Below, in pieces: positions 1 through 9,059 of a stretch of 64,000 nucleotides of DNA (positions within the stretch are counted from its first letter, which is position 1; every line of letters begins with the position of its first letter). The notes below the pieces were generated by a model. The model saw nothing but the letters and a program-made list of their open reading frames with translations, did no database searches and was not told the DNA's origin. The position numbers and the translations under genes were made by a program. Where the stretch lies: NCBI RefSeq assembly GCF_900104725.1, contig NZ_LT629758.1:186001-250000 (forward strand), written 5' to 3'. This stretch comes from Actinoplanes derwentensis (GTDB taxonomy: Bacteria; Actinomycetota; Actinomycetes; Mycobacteriales; Micromonosporaceae).

Positions 1-399
1 AACGCGGTGGTCTGCGGTGCGCCGGACTCGGCGGCCGACTCGATCAGCGACGTCACGATCACGATGAAGGTCGGCGCCGGAGCCCAGAACGGTCTTCAGC
101 AGATGGCGGTCACGGTCAGCACCACCGACGTCGACGGTTTCATCCAGGACAACTCGGTCCGGGTGCCGATGATGATCTCCGGCACCTCCAACGACGACGG
201 TGATGACGGCAGTGATGACGTCGATGACGGAGACGACGGAGACGACGAACTCCCCACCACCGGCGCACAGGTCACCGGGATGGTGCTGCTCTCCGCCATG
301 CTGACGGCCGGCGGCCTGGGCATCGTCGCGGTGGTCCGCGACAACGCCCCGGTACCGGCCCCGGCGGCCCGGCACCGCGCGGGGCGGCACCGGGCCTGA
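1..399 (+). CDS. C-terminal part of an LPXTG-type cell-wall-anchored surface protein (5' end outside window)
   Basis: The frame is open from base 1, so the true start lies upstream. The visible 132 residues end in a classical sortase sorting signal: an extended Asp/Gly-rich spacer (about residues 64-83), the motif LPTTG, a hydrophobic segment of about 20 residues, and a basic tail (RHRAGRHRA). Sortases cut such motifs between Thr and Gly and link the protein to peptidoglycan. The region before the spacer has a beta-rich look, as in DUF11 or cadherin-like surface domains, but too little is present to name it. The stop codon lies in a short tandem duplication shared with the convergent downstream gene. 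The sorting signal is clear; the biological role is unknown. Confidence 0.8.
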   Translation, partial: NAVVCGAPDSAADSISDVTITMKVGAGAQNGLQQMAVTVSTTDVDGFIQDNSVRVPMMISGTSNDDGDDGSDDVDDGDDGDDELPTTGAQVTGMVLLSAMLTAGGLGIVAVVRDNAPVPAPAARHRAGRHRA

Positions 400-418
400 C
401 GATCAGGCCTGACGGTCA
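393..418. repeat. 13-bp tandem duplication spanning two convergent stop codons
   Basis: Two adjacent 13-bp copies (393-405 and 406-418) differ at one base. The first copy holds the TGA of the upstream plus-strand gene. The second holds the TCA that is the stop of the minus-strand gene. Both copies carry a TGA and a TCA. It is one of four stop-codon duplications in this window. Confidence 0.8.
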
Positions 419-1900
419 GCTCTTGGCCGCCGCCGGCCACTCGTGCACGGGAATGTTGTCGTGCATCAGCGGCAGATAGCGGCGCAACATCTCGTGCAGC
501 GCCCGTTCCCGGTCCTGACCCTGCGCCTCCAGCGCGTGCAGCGTCTCCACCTGCCACGACGCTCCGTTGCGGTGCCGCAGACAGCGCTGCTCGATGATGC
601 CGAGCAGCCGGTCCCGCTGCGCCGGATTGACCCCCCACAGGTCCAGCCCCGCCGCGGCCTGCGGCAGCAGACTGCGCAGCACCAGCTCGGTCACCGGCAG
701 GGTGCCGTGCCCCGGCCAGAACACCGTGGCGTCGATGCCGTGCCGGGCACAGTTGTGGAAGTTCTCCTCGGCGGCCCGGAAACTCATCTGCGTCCAGAGC
801 GGGCGGTCGGATTCGGCGAGCGTACGGACCAGGCCGTAGTAGAACGCCGCGTTCGCGATGGTGTCGGCGACCGTCGGGCCGGCCGGCATCACCCGGTTCT
901 CCACCCGCAGGTGCGGGCGGCCGTTGACGACCGCGTAGATCGGCCGGTTCCACCGGTAGACCGTCCCGTTGTGCAGCCGCAGCTCACTGAGTTCGGGGAT
1001 CTCCCCGCGCTCCAGGATCTCCGCCGGATCGTGGATGTCGCAGATCGGCAGCAGCGCCGGGAAGTACCGGACGTTCTCCTCGAACAGGTCGAAGACGCTG
1101 GTGATCCACCGTTCCCCGAACCACACCCGCGGTCGTACGCCCTGCGCCCGGATCTCCTCCGACCTGGTGTCGGTGGCCTGCTCGAACAACGGGATCCGGG
1201 TCTCGCGCCACAACTCCCGGCCGAACAGCAGCGGCGAGTTGGCGCCCAGAGCCACCTGGATGCCGGCGGTGATCTGGGAGGCGTTCCAGTACGCCGCGAA
1301 CTGCGCCGGGCTCACCTGCAGATGGAACTGGGTGCTGGTGCAGGCCGCCTCCGGCGCGATCGTGTCGGTGGTGATCGCCAGCCGGTCCACGCCGTCGATG
1401 CGGATGTCCAGGTCCTCGCCGCGAGCCGCGAAGATCTGCTCGTTGAGGAGCTGGTACCGCGGGTTCGCGGTGATCGCCTCGCCGGTGAGGTGCTCCCGCC
1501 GCAGTGTCGGCAGGATGCCGATCGTCACCATGTGCGCCCCGGCTGCCCGGGCACGCCGCTCCGCCTGGTTCAAGCTGGACCGCAGGCCACGTTCCAGCTC
1601 GGCGAAATCATCCCCGGCCAGCCTCCTCGGTGGCAGGTTGATCTCGATGTTGAACTGGCCCAGCTCCGTCTGGAAGTCGGGATCGGCGATCGCGCCCAGC
1701 ACTTCGGCGTTACGCATCGCCGGGTCCACCTGATCATCGATCAGGTTGAGCTCGATCTCCATACCGGTCAGAGGCCGTTCGAACTCGAAGCGTGCCTCGC
1801 GCAGCATCGTCGCGAACACGTCGAGACTTCGGCGGATCTTCTGCCGGTAGCGGGTCCGGTCCTCACGGGTGAAATTGGTCTGGTCGACTTTCTCGCCCAC
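416..1900 (-). CDS. Glutamate-cysteine ligase family (GCS2) protein
   Basis: This is a 494-residue cytoplasmic protein of the GCS2 carboxylate-amine ligase family (PF04107), which joins an amino group to the gamma-carboxylate of glutamate or a similar acid. The family look comes from the N-terminal GMEIELNL strand with acidic metal/ATP ligands, the FNIEINLPPR segment, and a central STQFHLQVSP region. The length suits the long actinobacterial members rather than the ~370-residue YbdK form. The GTG start is preceded by AAAGGTGG. Because mycothiol (mshC, 32.1 kb) is the main thiol in this group, a role in glutathione synthesis is unlikely; ergothioneine (EgtA-like) or another amide-bond product is possible. 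No ergothioneine genes are adjacent. The family is secure, the substrate is not. Confidence 0.85.
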   Translation of the reverse strand: MGEKVDQTNFTREDRTRYRQKIRRSLDVFATMLREARFEFERPLTGMEIELNLIDDQVDPAMRNAEVLGAIADPDFQTELGQFNIEINLPPRRLAGDDFAELERGLRSSLNQAERRARAAGAHMVTIGILPTLRREHLTGEAITANPRYQLLNEQIFAARGEDLDIRIDGVDRLAITTDTIAPEAACTSTQFHLQVSPAQFAAYWNASQITAGIQVALGANSPLLFGRELWRETRIPLFEQATDTRSEEIRAQGVRPRVWFGERWITSVFDLFEENVRYFPALLPICDIHDPAEILERGEIPELSELRLHNGTVYRWNRPIYAVVNGRPHLRVENRVMPAGPTVADTIANAAFYYGLVRTLAESDRPLWTQMSFRAAEENFHNCARHGIDATVFWPGHGTLPVTELVLRSLLPQAAAGLDLWGVNPAQRDRLLGIIEQRCLRHRNGASWQVETLHALEAQGQDRERALHEMLRRYLPLMHDNIPVHEWPAAAKS

Positions 1901-2078
1901 CGCGCACCACCTTTCGAGCCGTCAGAGACGGAGGGGATCGCGCGGCGCCGTAGCCGTCATCCCCCCGGCCATATGATGACCGCTGTCAATGGCGGCGCGC
2001 CTCAGGCCGGACGTCCATTCGCACCAGGACGGCAATGGATCTTTCATGGCGGGCTTTTCTACCCACCCGGCGGGAAAA

Positions 2079-2600
2079 TCATCCCAGCCAGACCGCGATC
2101 ACCGCGCCGGCCACGAAAACCCCCACTGCCGCCTGGAGCAACATCACCGGGCCCATGTGTGACCACTGGGTCGGGATCCGTGGCGTCAGCGGCTGCATCG
2201 TCGTCAGGTTCACCACCTGCATCAGCCGGACCGGTAGTTGCGGATCGGCCTGCGGCTGGGTGCGGACCTGCACCAGATCGCCCCGGTGCAGCGCCGACTG
2301 CGGCAACTGCCCGTGCATCTCGATCTCGTAGGTCTGCCCCAGGTCGTCGCGCAGCCGGACCGGCGTCACCAGGAACTCCGGTCCCTTGCGCAACTCCTTC
2401 AGCGACCGCCGGGCCGGTTTCATCCGGAACAGCGAGGCCAGCAGTTGGGCGATACCAGCCGTCAGGAAGACGGCGATCGCCACCGGGCGGCCGATGCGCA
2501 CTTCGCGGGTGTACGACGTCTGAAAGCCGACGAATCGGCCGGTGATGATCGGACTGACGTGCCGGAGGATCCGCTCGCGGTGCAGCTCGGTGTCGTCCAT
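2079..2600 (-). CDS. Hypothetical membrane protein with two transmembrane segments
   Basis: I do not recognise the family. The 173-residue protein has a hydrophilic N-terminus of about 35 residues, a hydrophobic segment near residues 40-58, a polar central domain of about 85 residues that may be a small beta-barrel, and a C-terminal hydrophobic segment of about 22 residues ending the protein. I chose the ATG at 2600 because AAGGAGG lies 8 nt upstream; a GTG three codons earlier would overlap that ribosome-binding site. It is transcribed alone, between the GCS2 ligase and the large repeat protein. Codon use is typical for the window. The central domain could face the cytoplasm and bind ligand or protein, but nothing in the sequence shows which. 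Confidence 0.7.
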   Translation of the reverse strand: MDDTELHRERILRHVSPIITGRFVGFQTSYTREVRIGRPVAIAVFLTAGIAQLLASLFRMKPARRSLKELRKGPEFLVTPVRLRDDLGQTYEIEMHGQLPQSALHRGDLVQVRTQPQADPQLPVRLMQVVNLTTMQPLTPRIPTQWSHMGPVMLLQAAVGVFVAGAVIAVWLG

Positions 2601-2877
2601 AGGGGTCACCTCCTTGGATGTTCTTCAATGCTACGGAGAGAACGCGCTTCAACACCGTGAGTGAATTTCCACTCACTGCATACCGCCTGCCCCGCCCCGC
2701 TGCCGGAAGATCGCCGCGATTACCCGCGCACGCTCCGGCGATCTACACGGATCTGCGGAAATCCCCCCTAAGGGGACCCCCGAAGGGGTGAACTGAAGCG
2801 GAGCCGGGAGACAACCCGGCCGGTTCTGTCATGCCGTCCCGGCACGTGGACAGGCCGGGAATGGGGGTGCGAAACCG

Positions 2878-5800
2878 GTGGCATCAACGTACGTAAAACC
2901 GGAGAGTGTGCTGGCGCGAACCGCGACCAAGATGGTGGAGGCGCACGGCGGCGGACTCGGCCCACACGACGGAACCACCGAATGCCCGGTCTGCGGCGAA
3001 ACACTCCCGTGCCGAACCGGCCAGGCCGCCGCCCAGGTCCTGGCCGCCGCCGGCCTGGCCGAAGAATCCGGCCTGGTAGCCGCCACCCGCCCCGCCTGGT
3101 CCCCACCACCTCCGGGCCCGGCCGCAGCGACCCCGTTGATGCCGTCCGCGCTGCCCGAGCCCCCCACCCCACAGCCCATCTCGCCGACCGACCCGCTGTC
3201 GGTCCCGGCGTCGGCGTCCCTTCCGGAATCCGTTTCCCCGGCCCTTGCGGCGTCCGCTTCACCGCCTCTTCCGGCACCTGCGTCGCCGGCCTCTACGGAG
3301 TACGCTTCGCCGGCCCTCGCGACGTCCGTTCTGTCGGCCAGTGGGCCGTCCTTCGGTGCCGAAACGCCTGACCTCGTCTCACCGGACGTCCTCCCTCCGG
3401 ACCCGACCCCACTGCCGACTTTCGGCTCGCTCCACGCCACCCCGGCCGAACCGTCCACCGCCCCACCCGCACCCGTCGGTCACGGTGACCCGGGAACACC
3501 GCGACATGGCGCAAGCGCGACCCCCATCGTCCAAGGCCCCGCCATCGCGCCGGCCCCCCAACCACCCGCGAGCGCCCCGTTCTTCCGGCCAGGCGCCCCC
3601 AAAAACCCCGACGATCACCCCCTTGCCGGTACGGGTGACCAACTCCCCGCCCTCACCACCGCCCCTTTCCGGACATCTCGTGCCAGCGCACCCGACCCAG
3701 GACTCGCGGCTCTCTCCACCCCATCCAGTCCTCACCCGTCCCCGAGTCCTCACCCGTCCAGCAGCCCTCAGCCGGCTACGAGTGCCCACCCGTCCATCGA
3801 CGGCGGCCCCGATGACACCGGTATGGCTCCCGGAGGGCGAGAAGCCTCACCACCGAGCCGAACCCCCGGAACCTGGCCGGTAAACCCCGACGTCCAACCG
3901 GCCCCCAGCGCTCCTGTGCTGGGCTCGTCCGCTCTGGGTTCCTCCATCCCGGGTTCGTCCACCGCGGGTTCGTTCAACTCGGGCCTGTCCCTCCCGCCGT
4001 CCTCAACCCAGGCGCCATCCGCGCTGCCGTCAGCTGCTTCTGGCCCGTTCCCCGAGGATTCGCCATCCCACGGCTCGGCTCCCGGAGGAGACCGGCTACG
4101 CCCCTGGCCCCCTACCGACCCCGCAGCCCAACAGCCATCACTCCCCGAACCGGCCACCCCGACCTGGACCATCGATCCGTCCACCCCGAGCTGGTCTTCA
4201 GAACCGTCCGCGCAGAGCTGGTCTTCGGAACCGTCCACCCCGAACCGGGCCACCGAACAGTCCGGCTCCTGGTCCGCGTCAGTCATCCGCGGTCCGAGCC
4301 CCGCCGAGGGCTACCGCCCGCCTTGGCTGACCAACGACAACGACTCCGCGAACAAGGCCCCTGATCCTTACGCCCCCACCGCATCCGGAACGTCCCCAGC
4401 CTCGGCAGCCCCTTTCGCGAGCCCTTCGCAGCCCGGTTCGGCAGCCCTCGGCAGCTACTCGACACCAGGAAGCCCCGCAACCTTCGAAAGCCGCCCCACC
4501 CACGAGGCGCCCGAAACCCGAACCCCCCACGCCACCTGGGAAGATCACGTCACCGCGGAAGGTCACGCCGGCTCGGGAGGTCACGCCGCCCCAGAAGGTC
4601 ACGCTTCATCCGGCAGCCACACCGCCCCCGGAGGTCACGCCGCTTCGGGAAGCCATGCTGCCTCCGGAAGCCACGGCACCCATCAGTCACCCGGAAGCCA
4701 CGGCGTGTTCGGCGGCCACACCAGCCACGGTGTGGCGTCCCACGGCCTTGCGTCCCACAGCCTCTCCGCCCCATCCGGCCGTAGCGGCCCGCACCCACCG
4801 AGCTTCGGAGCAGCGGGCCTGTCCACCCTGAATCTAGGAACCAGCGGCACCCCCGGCACAGCCCTGACGGCCGGAAGCACCACTCCCGGAACCAGCCCGG
4901 ATCCCGACTCCGCTCCGGCCGGAAGACCCTTGCTGAACCCTTTCCCGAACGAGTCCACGCCGGCCGACCCCACCCACAGCGCCGCCAGCCGCCCGTCCCA
5001 CTCAACAGCCGAAAACGATCATCGATCCCAGTCCGGTCCAGCCCAGTCCGGTCCAGCCCAGCCCGGGTTCGGCCAATCAGGGCTCGGCCAGCCAGGCCTA
5101 GGACTTTCCGGCCTAGGACTTTCCGGCCTAGGTCAGTCAGGCCTCGGGCAGCCCGGTCCAGGGCAATCGGGCCTAGGCCGAACAGGCCTGGAACTGTCAG
5201 GGCTCGGATCGGCCGGCCAAGGACAACCCGGCCAGGGTGATCTCGCCGTCAGCGGAACCAGCCACGGCGGCGGAGTGTTCGGTAATCGCGCCTTCCCGAA
5301 CGCAACCGCTGGTGTATCCCGTCCGGGCGAAGTCTCGTCGGCCGGCGCCCATGACGACGCTCCCCAGAGCGGACTGAGGCCCGGACTCTCAGCGCCCTTC
5401 AGCGGCATGTCGGCACCAGGCGGCTACCAGCCGGCCGATCCCACCACACCCGGCCTTGGAACGTTCGGCGCGGGAACAGCAGCTCCCAGCACTCACTTCC
5501 AGGATCAGTCCGGCCTCCAGGATCAGTCCGGTTCACCCGGCTTCGGCACTGAGAACACCGCTCCCAGCGGCCCCAACCGCGGCTTCGGAACAGCGAGCCC
5601 CGGCGCGTTGACCCTGGGTGGTGCGGCAACCGGCAATGCCGGCCCCGGCATCTCCGGCCGACCGGGAAACGCCGGTCCGGGCTTTTTCAGCCCGGAGGCC
5701 GGCACGAACGAACCCGCCACCGGTTCGTTCGGCGCTGAGGACTCCGGTACCTGGAACACCGGCTCATGGACCACATCTCAGGGCGACCCCGGCCAGAGGA

Positions 5801-7509
5801 ACGACGGCCAGGGACAGCCGGGCCAGGGCCAGTCGAGCCAGGGAGAAGCCGGTCAGGGGCCCGCTGGTCAGGGAAACGTCGGATCCGGATGGGCAGCTTC
5901 GCCGCTTGGTGCGAGTTCCTTCGGGCCGGGAAACGCCGGTCCAGGATGGGCGGCTTCAGGCACGACAGGCCCGGGCCCCATCGGCCCGGGGAACACCGGG
6001 CCGGGTCCAGCCGGAGCACCCGGTTTTGAGGGGCAGTCATCTACCGCGCCGGGTATCGCTGGATCGGGCCCAACCGGGCATGGCCCGGCCGGTCAGGCCA
6101 CCGGTTGGGCGGGAACCACAGGCCAGGAGCCCGTCGGCCCGGGAATCGCCGGTCCGGGATCGATCAGGCGCGGTGACTCCGGTCCGGGCACGGTCGGGCA
6201 CGGCGACTCCGGGCTGGGAACTGCTACGCCGGGAGTCGCTGGAGCCTGGGGCGGCGGGCATGGGGATCCTGGCCATGGTTCCTCGGGTGCGGAGACCAAC
6301 GGTCCCGGGTCGGCCGGTTTCGGCGTGGGTCATCCGAGCGCGAATGCTGTGGTCAACGGTGAGACGGACCAGTTGATGCGGCGGCCGCCGGCCTACAGCC
6401 AGCAGAACAGCCCTTTGGACGCACCCCGCTTCACGCGCTCATCCCGTCCGGCACAGGCGGAGACGTCTCCCTCAGCTTTCGGCGGCTTTCCCGCCGGGCC
6501 GCCGTCCCCGGCCTCGGGTGGGTTTCCCGCGAACCCGCCAGTCGCGGCTGGTGGCGGGTTCGCCACTGGTTCACCCGCGGCACCGGCCGGCGGGTATCCG
6601 AGCGGGATGCAGTCCGCGTCCACTGGTGGGTATCCCGGCGGGCACCCGGCACTGCAAGCGCCGGAACTCGGCCGGCACGGGCAAGTGGCGGGCAATGAGA
6701 TGACCGAGATGCAGCAGCCTTCGGGCTACCAGCCGCCTGGTTCGCCGTCCGGTTTCAGCGGGGCTGGGTTGCCGGCCGGTCACCATGGGTCCGGATCGCC
6801 GTCCGACTACCTTGGACCTGGATCGCCGTCCGGCCATGACGCTCCGAGTTCGGTGACGGGATACAACGGGCCGGGCCAAATGACCGGTTTCGGTCAGGCC
6901 GGTGGGCGACCGTCGTTGCAGGCTCCCGACATGGGTCAGCACAATGCCCCGCGTACTCCGTTGCAAGCACCGGATCTCGGCCAGAACACGTCCATGCAGG
7001 CTCCACCGGCTGGATACGACCCGTCAGCCCAGGGTGCAGCCGGCTACCACATGCCGGGTGCGGCGGGCGGACATGGAACGCCGGGTGCGGCGGGCGGGTA
7101 TGGCGCACCCGGTGCGGCGGGTGGTCACAGCGCGCCGGATTCGGCTGGGGGATACGGCGGACCGGGTGAGGCGGCAGGGTATGGGGCCGCCGGCTGGCAG
7201 GGTGCCAACAACGCGGCGGAGCAGTCGGTTGGGCACCACGCACAGGCGCCGGGTGCCGGTGGTTATCCGCAGGTACCCGGTGGCGGGAGTTACCCGCAGG
7301 CACCTGGTGGCGGGAGTTACCCGCAGGCACCTGGTGGCGGTGGTGGCTCGCCGGAGGGTGCTCCGACGGCTGACGAGAACGTTCCGTCGGGTCTGCCGTC
7401 CCGGGCGGGTGCCGCTTCGCACCGGCCGGTGCCGGTGGCGGCCGCTGCCCCGGAGTCGCCGCAGGATCCGTCCCAGACTCCGAGCGGACTGCCGACCCGC
7501 CGCCCCTAG
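2878..7509 (+). CDS. Very long Gly/Pro/Ser-rich low-complexity protein with N-terminal Cys motif
   Basis: The 1543 codons are uninterrupted, with strong G/C at third positions, so this is very likely a real gene. The first ~60 residues are ordinary protein and carry CPVCGETLPC, a possible zinc knuckle. After that the protein is almost entirely disordered: a Pro/Ser-rich stretch (~60-520), a His-rich stretch with repeated GH/SH units (~565-625), a run of five-residue GLGQS/GLGQP-like repeats (~720-785), collagen-like GPG repeats (~880-1150), and Gly/Tyr/Pro repeats at the end. No signal peptide or membrane segment is visible, so it is probably cytoplasmic. The start is GTG at 2878; the Shine-Dalgarno is weak. 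A strong hairpin follows the stop. Possible roles include condensate formation, scaffolding or a mechanical role. The sequence does not decide between them. Confidence 0.75.
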   Translation: MASTYVKPESVLARTATKMVEAHGGGLGPHDGTTECPVCGETLPCRTGQAAAQVLAAAGLAEESGLVAATRPAWSPPPPGPAAATPLMPSALPEPPTPQPISPTDPLSVPASASLPESVSPALAASASPPLPAPASPASTEYASPALATSVLSASGPSFGAETPDLVSPDVLPPDPTPLPTFGSLHATPAEPSTAPPAPVGHGDPGTPRHGASATPIVQGPAIAPAPQPPASAPFFRPGAPKNPDDHPLAGTGDQLPALTTAPFRTSRASAPDPGLAALSTPSSPHPSPSPHPSSSPQPATSAHPSIDGGPDDTGMAPGGREASPPSRTPGTWPVNPDVQPAPSAPVLGSSALGSSIPGSSTAGSFNSGLSLPPSSTQAPSALPSAASGPFPEDSPSHGSAPGGDRLRPWPPTDPAAQQPSLPEPATPTWTIDPSTPSWSSEPSAQSWSSEPSTPNRATEQSGSWSASVIRGPSPAEGYRPPWLTNDNDSANKAPDPYAPTASGTSPASAAPFASPSQPGSAALGSYSTPGSPATFESRPTHEAPETRTPHATWEDHVTAEGHAGSGGHAAPEGHASSGSHTAPGGHAASGSHAASGSHGTHQSPGSHGVFGGHTSHGVASHGLASHSLSAPSGRSGPHPPSFGAAGLSTLNLGTSGTPGTALTAGSTTPGTSPDPDSAPAGRPLLNPFPNESTPADPTHSAASRPSHSTAENDHRSQSGPAQSGPAQPGFGQSGLGQPGLGLSGLGLSGLGQSGLGQPGPGQSGLGRTGLELSGLGSAGQGQPGQGDLAVSGTSHGGGVFGNRAFPNATAGVSRPGEVSSAGAHDDAPQSGLRPGLSAPFSGMSAPGGYQPADPTTPGLGTFGAGTAAPSTHFQDQSGLQDQSGSPGFGTENTAPSGPNRGFGTASPGALTLGGAATGNAGPGISGRPGNAGPGFFSPEAGTNEPATGSFGAEDSGTWNTGSWTTSQGDPGQRNDGQGQPGQGQSSQGEAGQGPAGQGNVGSGWAASPLGASSFGPGNAGPGWAASGTTGPGPIGPGNTGPGPAGAPGFEGQSSTAPGIAGSGPTGHGPAGQATGWAGTTGQEPVGPGIAGPGSIRRGDSGPGTVGHGDSGLGTATPGVAGAWGGGHGDPGHGSSGAETNGPGSAGFGVGHPSANAVVNGETDQLMRRPPAYSQQNSPLDAPRFTRSSRPAQAETSPSAFGGFPAGPPSPASGGFPANPPVAAGGGFATGSPAAPAGGYPSGMQSASTGGYPGGHPALQAPELGRHGQVAGNEMTEMQQPSGYQPPGSPSGFSGAGLPAGHHGSGSPSDYLGPGSPSGHDAPSSVTGYNGPGQMTGFGQAGGRPSLQAPDMGQHNAPRTPLQAPDLGQNTSMQAPPAGYDPSAQGAAGYHMPGAAGGHGTPGAAGGYGAPGAAGGHSAPDSAGGYGGPGEAAGYGAAGWQGANNAAEQSVGHHAQAPGAGGYPQVPGGGSYPQAPGGGSYPQAPGGGGGSPEGAPTADENVPSGLPSRAGAASHRPVPVAAAAPESPQDPSQTPSGLPTRRP
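7279..7332 (+). repeat. 27-bp in-frame tandem repeat inside the low-complexity gene
   Basis: Two perfect 27-bp copies (7279-7305, 7306-7332), followed by a partial third, encode GGGSYPQAP units. A diverged copy precedes them. The pattern indicates recent repeat expansion by replication slippage near the 3' end of the gene. Confidence 0.85.
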
Positions 7510-7520
7510 TGGTTTTCGAA

Positions 7521-7558
7521 GTCGCGAGCCGGGACGGCCTTCCGTCCCGGCTCGCGAC
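7521..7558 (+). terminator. Strong hairpin after the low-complexity gene
   Basis: A perfect 17-bp inverted repeat (7521-7537 and 7542-7558) with a 4-nt CCTT loop starts 11 nt after the stop codon. No T-run follows, as is usual for actinobacterial terminators. Confidence 0.85.
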
Positions 7559-7741
7559 TGGTTTCGCGAAGACCTCGCCGATGCGACCACCGCGGATACG
7601 CCGCCTGCCGCCAGGTGAGCGCGCTCGGCGGGCACCGGCTCAAGGAGACCGACCAGGCGTTCGGCGAACCGGTCGGCGCACCGCTGGTCGGCGCACCGGT
7701 CGACGAACGGGTTGGAGCACCGGGCGGCGTGCCCGGCGGCA

Positions 7742-8160
7742 TCCCCGCAGGTCCGGGGCCAGGGCCTGGACCTCCCTCTCGCCGTACGACGCCTGGCGCG
7801 CCTCGTCGAGCTGCTCCTCGTCCACATCGGTGGCGTAGATCTCGACCCGTTCCTTGAACCGGTCGATTCCCAGCATCTCGGCCGGCACCATGGCCAGGGT
7901 GCAGGTCTCCTCACCGGACGCGCACCCGGCCTACCACGCCCGGATCGCCGAGCCGGCCGATTTGGCGGCCACCATCTGCTCCAGCACCTCGGCGCGCAGG
8001 AAGTCCCAGGCGCCGGTGTCCCGGAAGAACGCCGTCACGTTGATCGGACCAGACCGGATCGCTGGTAACCGGTGAAGTCGAAGCCCCGGGACTCCTTCAG
8101 ATGAGTCAGCAGCGCTTCGAACTGCGGGTCGGTCGCCAGCACGATCCGCAACGCTACCGC
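7742..8160 (-). pseudogene. Decayed cheR-type chemotaxis methyltransferase remnant
   Basis: Reading the minus strand gives three blocks of CheR-like protein in order. First, around 8060-8150, FEALLTHLKESRGFDFTGY, the CheR N-terminus. Then, from about 8043, INVTAFFRD leading to an in-frame TAG at 7931-7933 just before AGCASGEE (the SAM-binding motif). Then, from 7891, RVEIYATDVDEEQLDEAR. Between the first two blocks roughly 60-80 residues are missing and the frame changes, so a deletion removed the middle of the N-terminal domain. The similarity fades after about 7742, and the C-terminal half is absent. The remnant sits directly behind the STAS-HATPase gene and was probably co-transcribed with it. 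Three independent lesions make function very unlikely. Confidence 0.8.
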
Positions 8161-8179
8161 ACGGACGTCCCGGCGGCGG

Positions 8180-8899
8180 TCAGGCCGTCGCGGTGCTGAG
8201 CTGGGACCACACCACCTTGCCGTCGGTCACCGGCAGGACCCCCCACGCGTCGGCGAGGTCGTCGACGAGCCGCAGGCCGCGGCCCCCGGCGTCGGTGACG
8301 TCCGGATCGAGGGTACGGGGCATCCGGCGGCTGTGATCACGAACGGCCAGGATCACCCGGCCGTCGCGCAGCCGGAGGGTGAAGTCCATCGTGGTGCGGG
8401 CGTGCCGGACCACGTTGGCGACGAGTTCGGTGGCGATCAGGGCCGCGGTCGCGGTGCTGTCCGAGCGCTGCCAGGCGGCACAGGTCTGGGCGACCAGGCC
8501 GCGGACCTGACGGCATGCCTCGGGGACCGGGCGCAGCCTCACCCGTACGACATCGCCGGTCCTCTGCTTCTCGGCCTCGGCCAGGGATTCCCGGTAGCCG
8601 GCGGACAACCGGACCTCGGCGCACCGGGGATCCGCCGCCAGGGCCGCCCGGGTCTCCGCGTCCGCTCCGAAGACCACTATCGGGACCGCCGGGAACTCCG
8701 CGCCCAGCACGGCGGTGGCCGCCGGATCGCCGAGCCGTAGCCGGGTGAAGTCGAGCAGCACCCGGTCCGGCTGCCCGGCGAGGCTGCGGCGCACCGCGGC
8801 ACCCAGCGCGCCTTCGGTCATCCGGTCCAGAGTGCCGCTCACCGTCAGTACCGTCACCGGGAGGTCCTGCTCCGGCCGGCAGACGAGCTGGCTGGGCAT
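8180..8899 (-). CDS. STAS-HATPase fusion regulator (anti-sigma factor/antagonist type)
   Basis: This 239-residue protein joins two domains that usually occur on separate partner-switching proteins. Residues ~10-105 look like an STAS domain (VTVLTVSGTLD, then RVLLDFTRLRLGDPAATAVL), the fold of anti-anti-sigma factors. Residues ~115-235 are an RsbW/SpoIIAB-type HATPase (ATELVANVVRHA as the N box, DAGGRGLRLVDDL as the G box). A Ser/Thr phospho-acceptor is not obvious in the STAS part. The ATG has GGAGGAG upstream. The next gene downstream is a broken cheR, so the signalling unit it belonged to has partly decayed. It probably controls a stress sigma factor or a related response, but no sigma factor gene is adjacent. 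Confidence 0.8.
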   Translation of the reverse strand: MPSQLVCRPEQDLPVTVLTVSGTLDRMTEGALGAAVRRSLAGQPDRVLLDFTRLRLGDPAATAVLGAEFPAVPIVVFGADAETRAALAADPRCAEVRLSAGYRESLAEAEKQRTGDVVRVRLRPVPEACRQVRGLVAQTCAAWQRSDSTATAALIATELVANVVRHARTTMDFTLRLRDGRVILAVRDHSRRMPRTLDPDVTDAGGRGLRLVDDLADAWGVLPVTDGKVVWSQLSTATA

Positions 8900-9059
8900 T
8901 CGGTCTCCTCCCCATGGTCCGGACGTACGACAGGCTCACAGATGCCCACCATCCGGCCGGGGCAAACGCGACCCGGCGGGTCACCTCGGATCACCTTGAT
9001 GAGGAGCGCACGGGAGTCCGGCGCCTGAGCGCGGGCAAAATGAAGTACCGTTGCGCGCC

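Noticed and set aside
443..2545. 700-codon plus-strand frame across the GCS2 ligase gene
   Set aside because: Antisense shadow of a recognised enzyme in high-GC DNA; no ribosome-binding site and no domain.
9051..9059. TTG 9051 as secA2 start
   Set aside because: ATG 9060 starts the family-like sequence; TTG adds only three residues and lacks a better ribosome-binding site.
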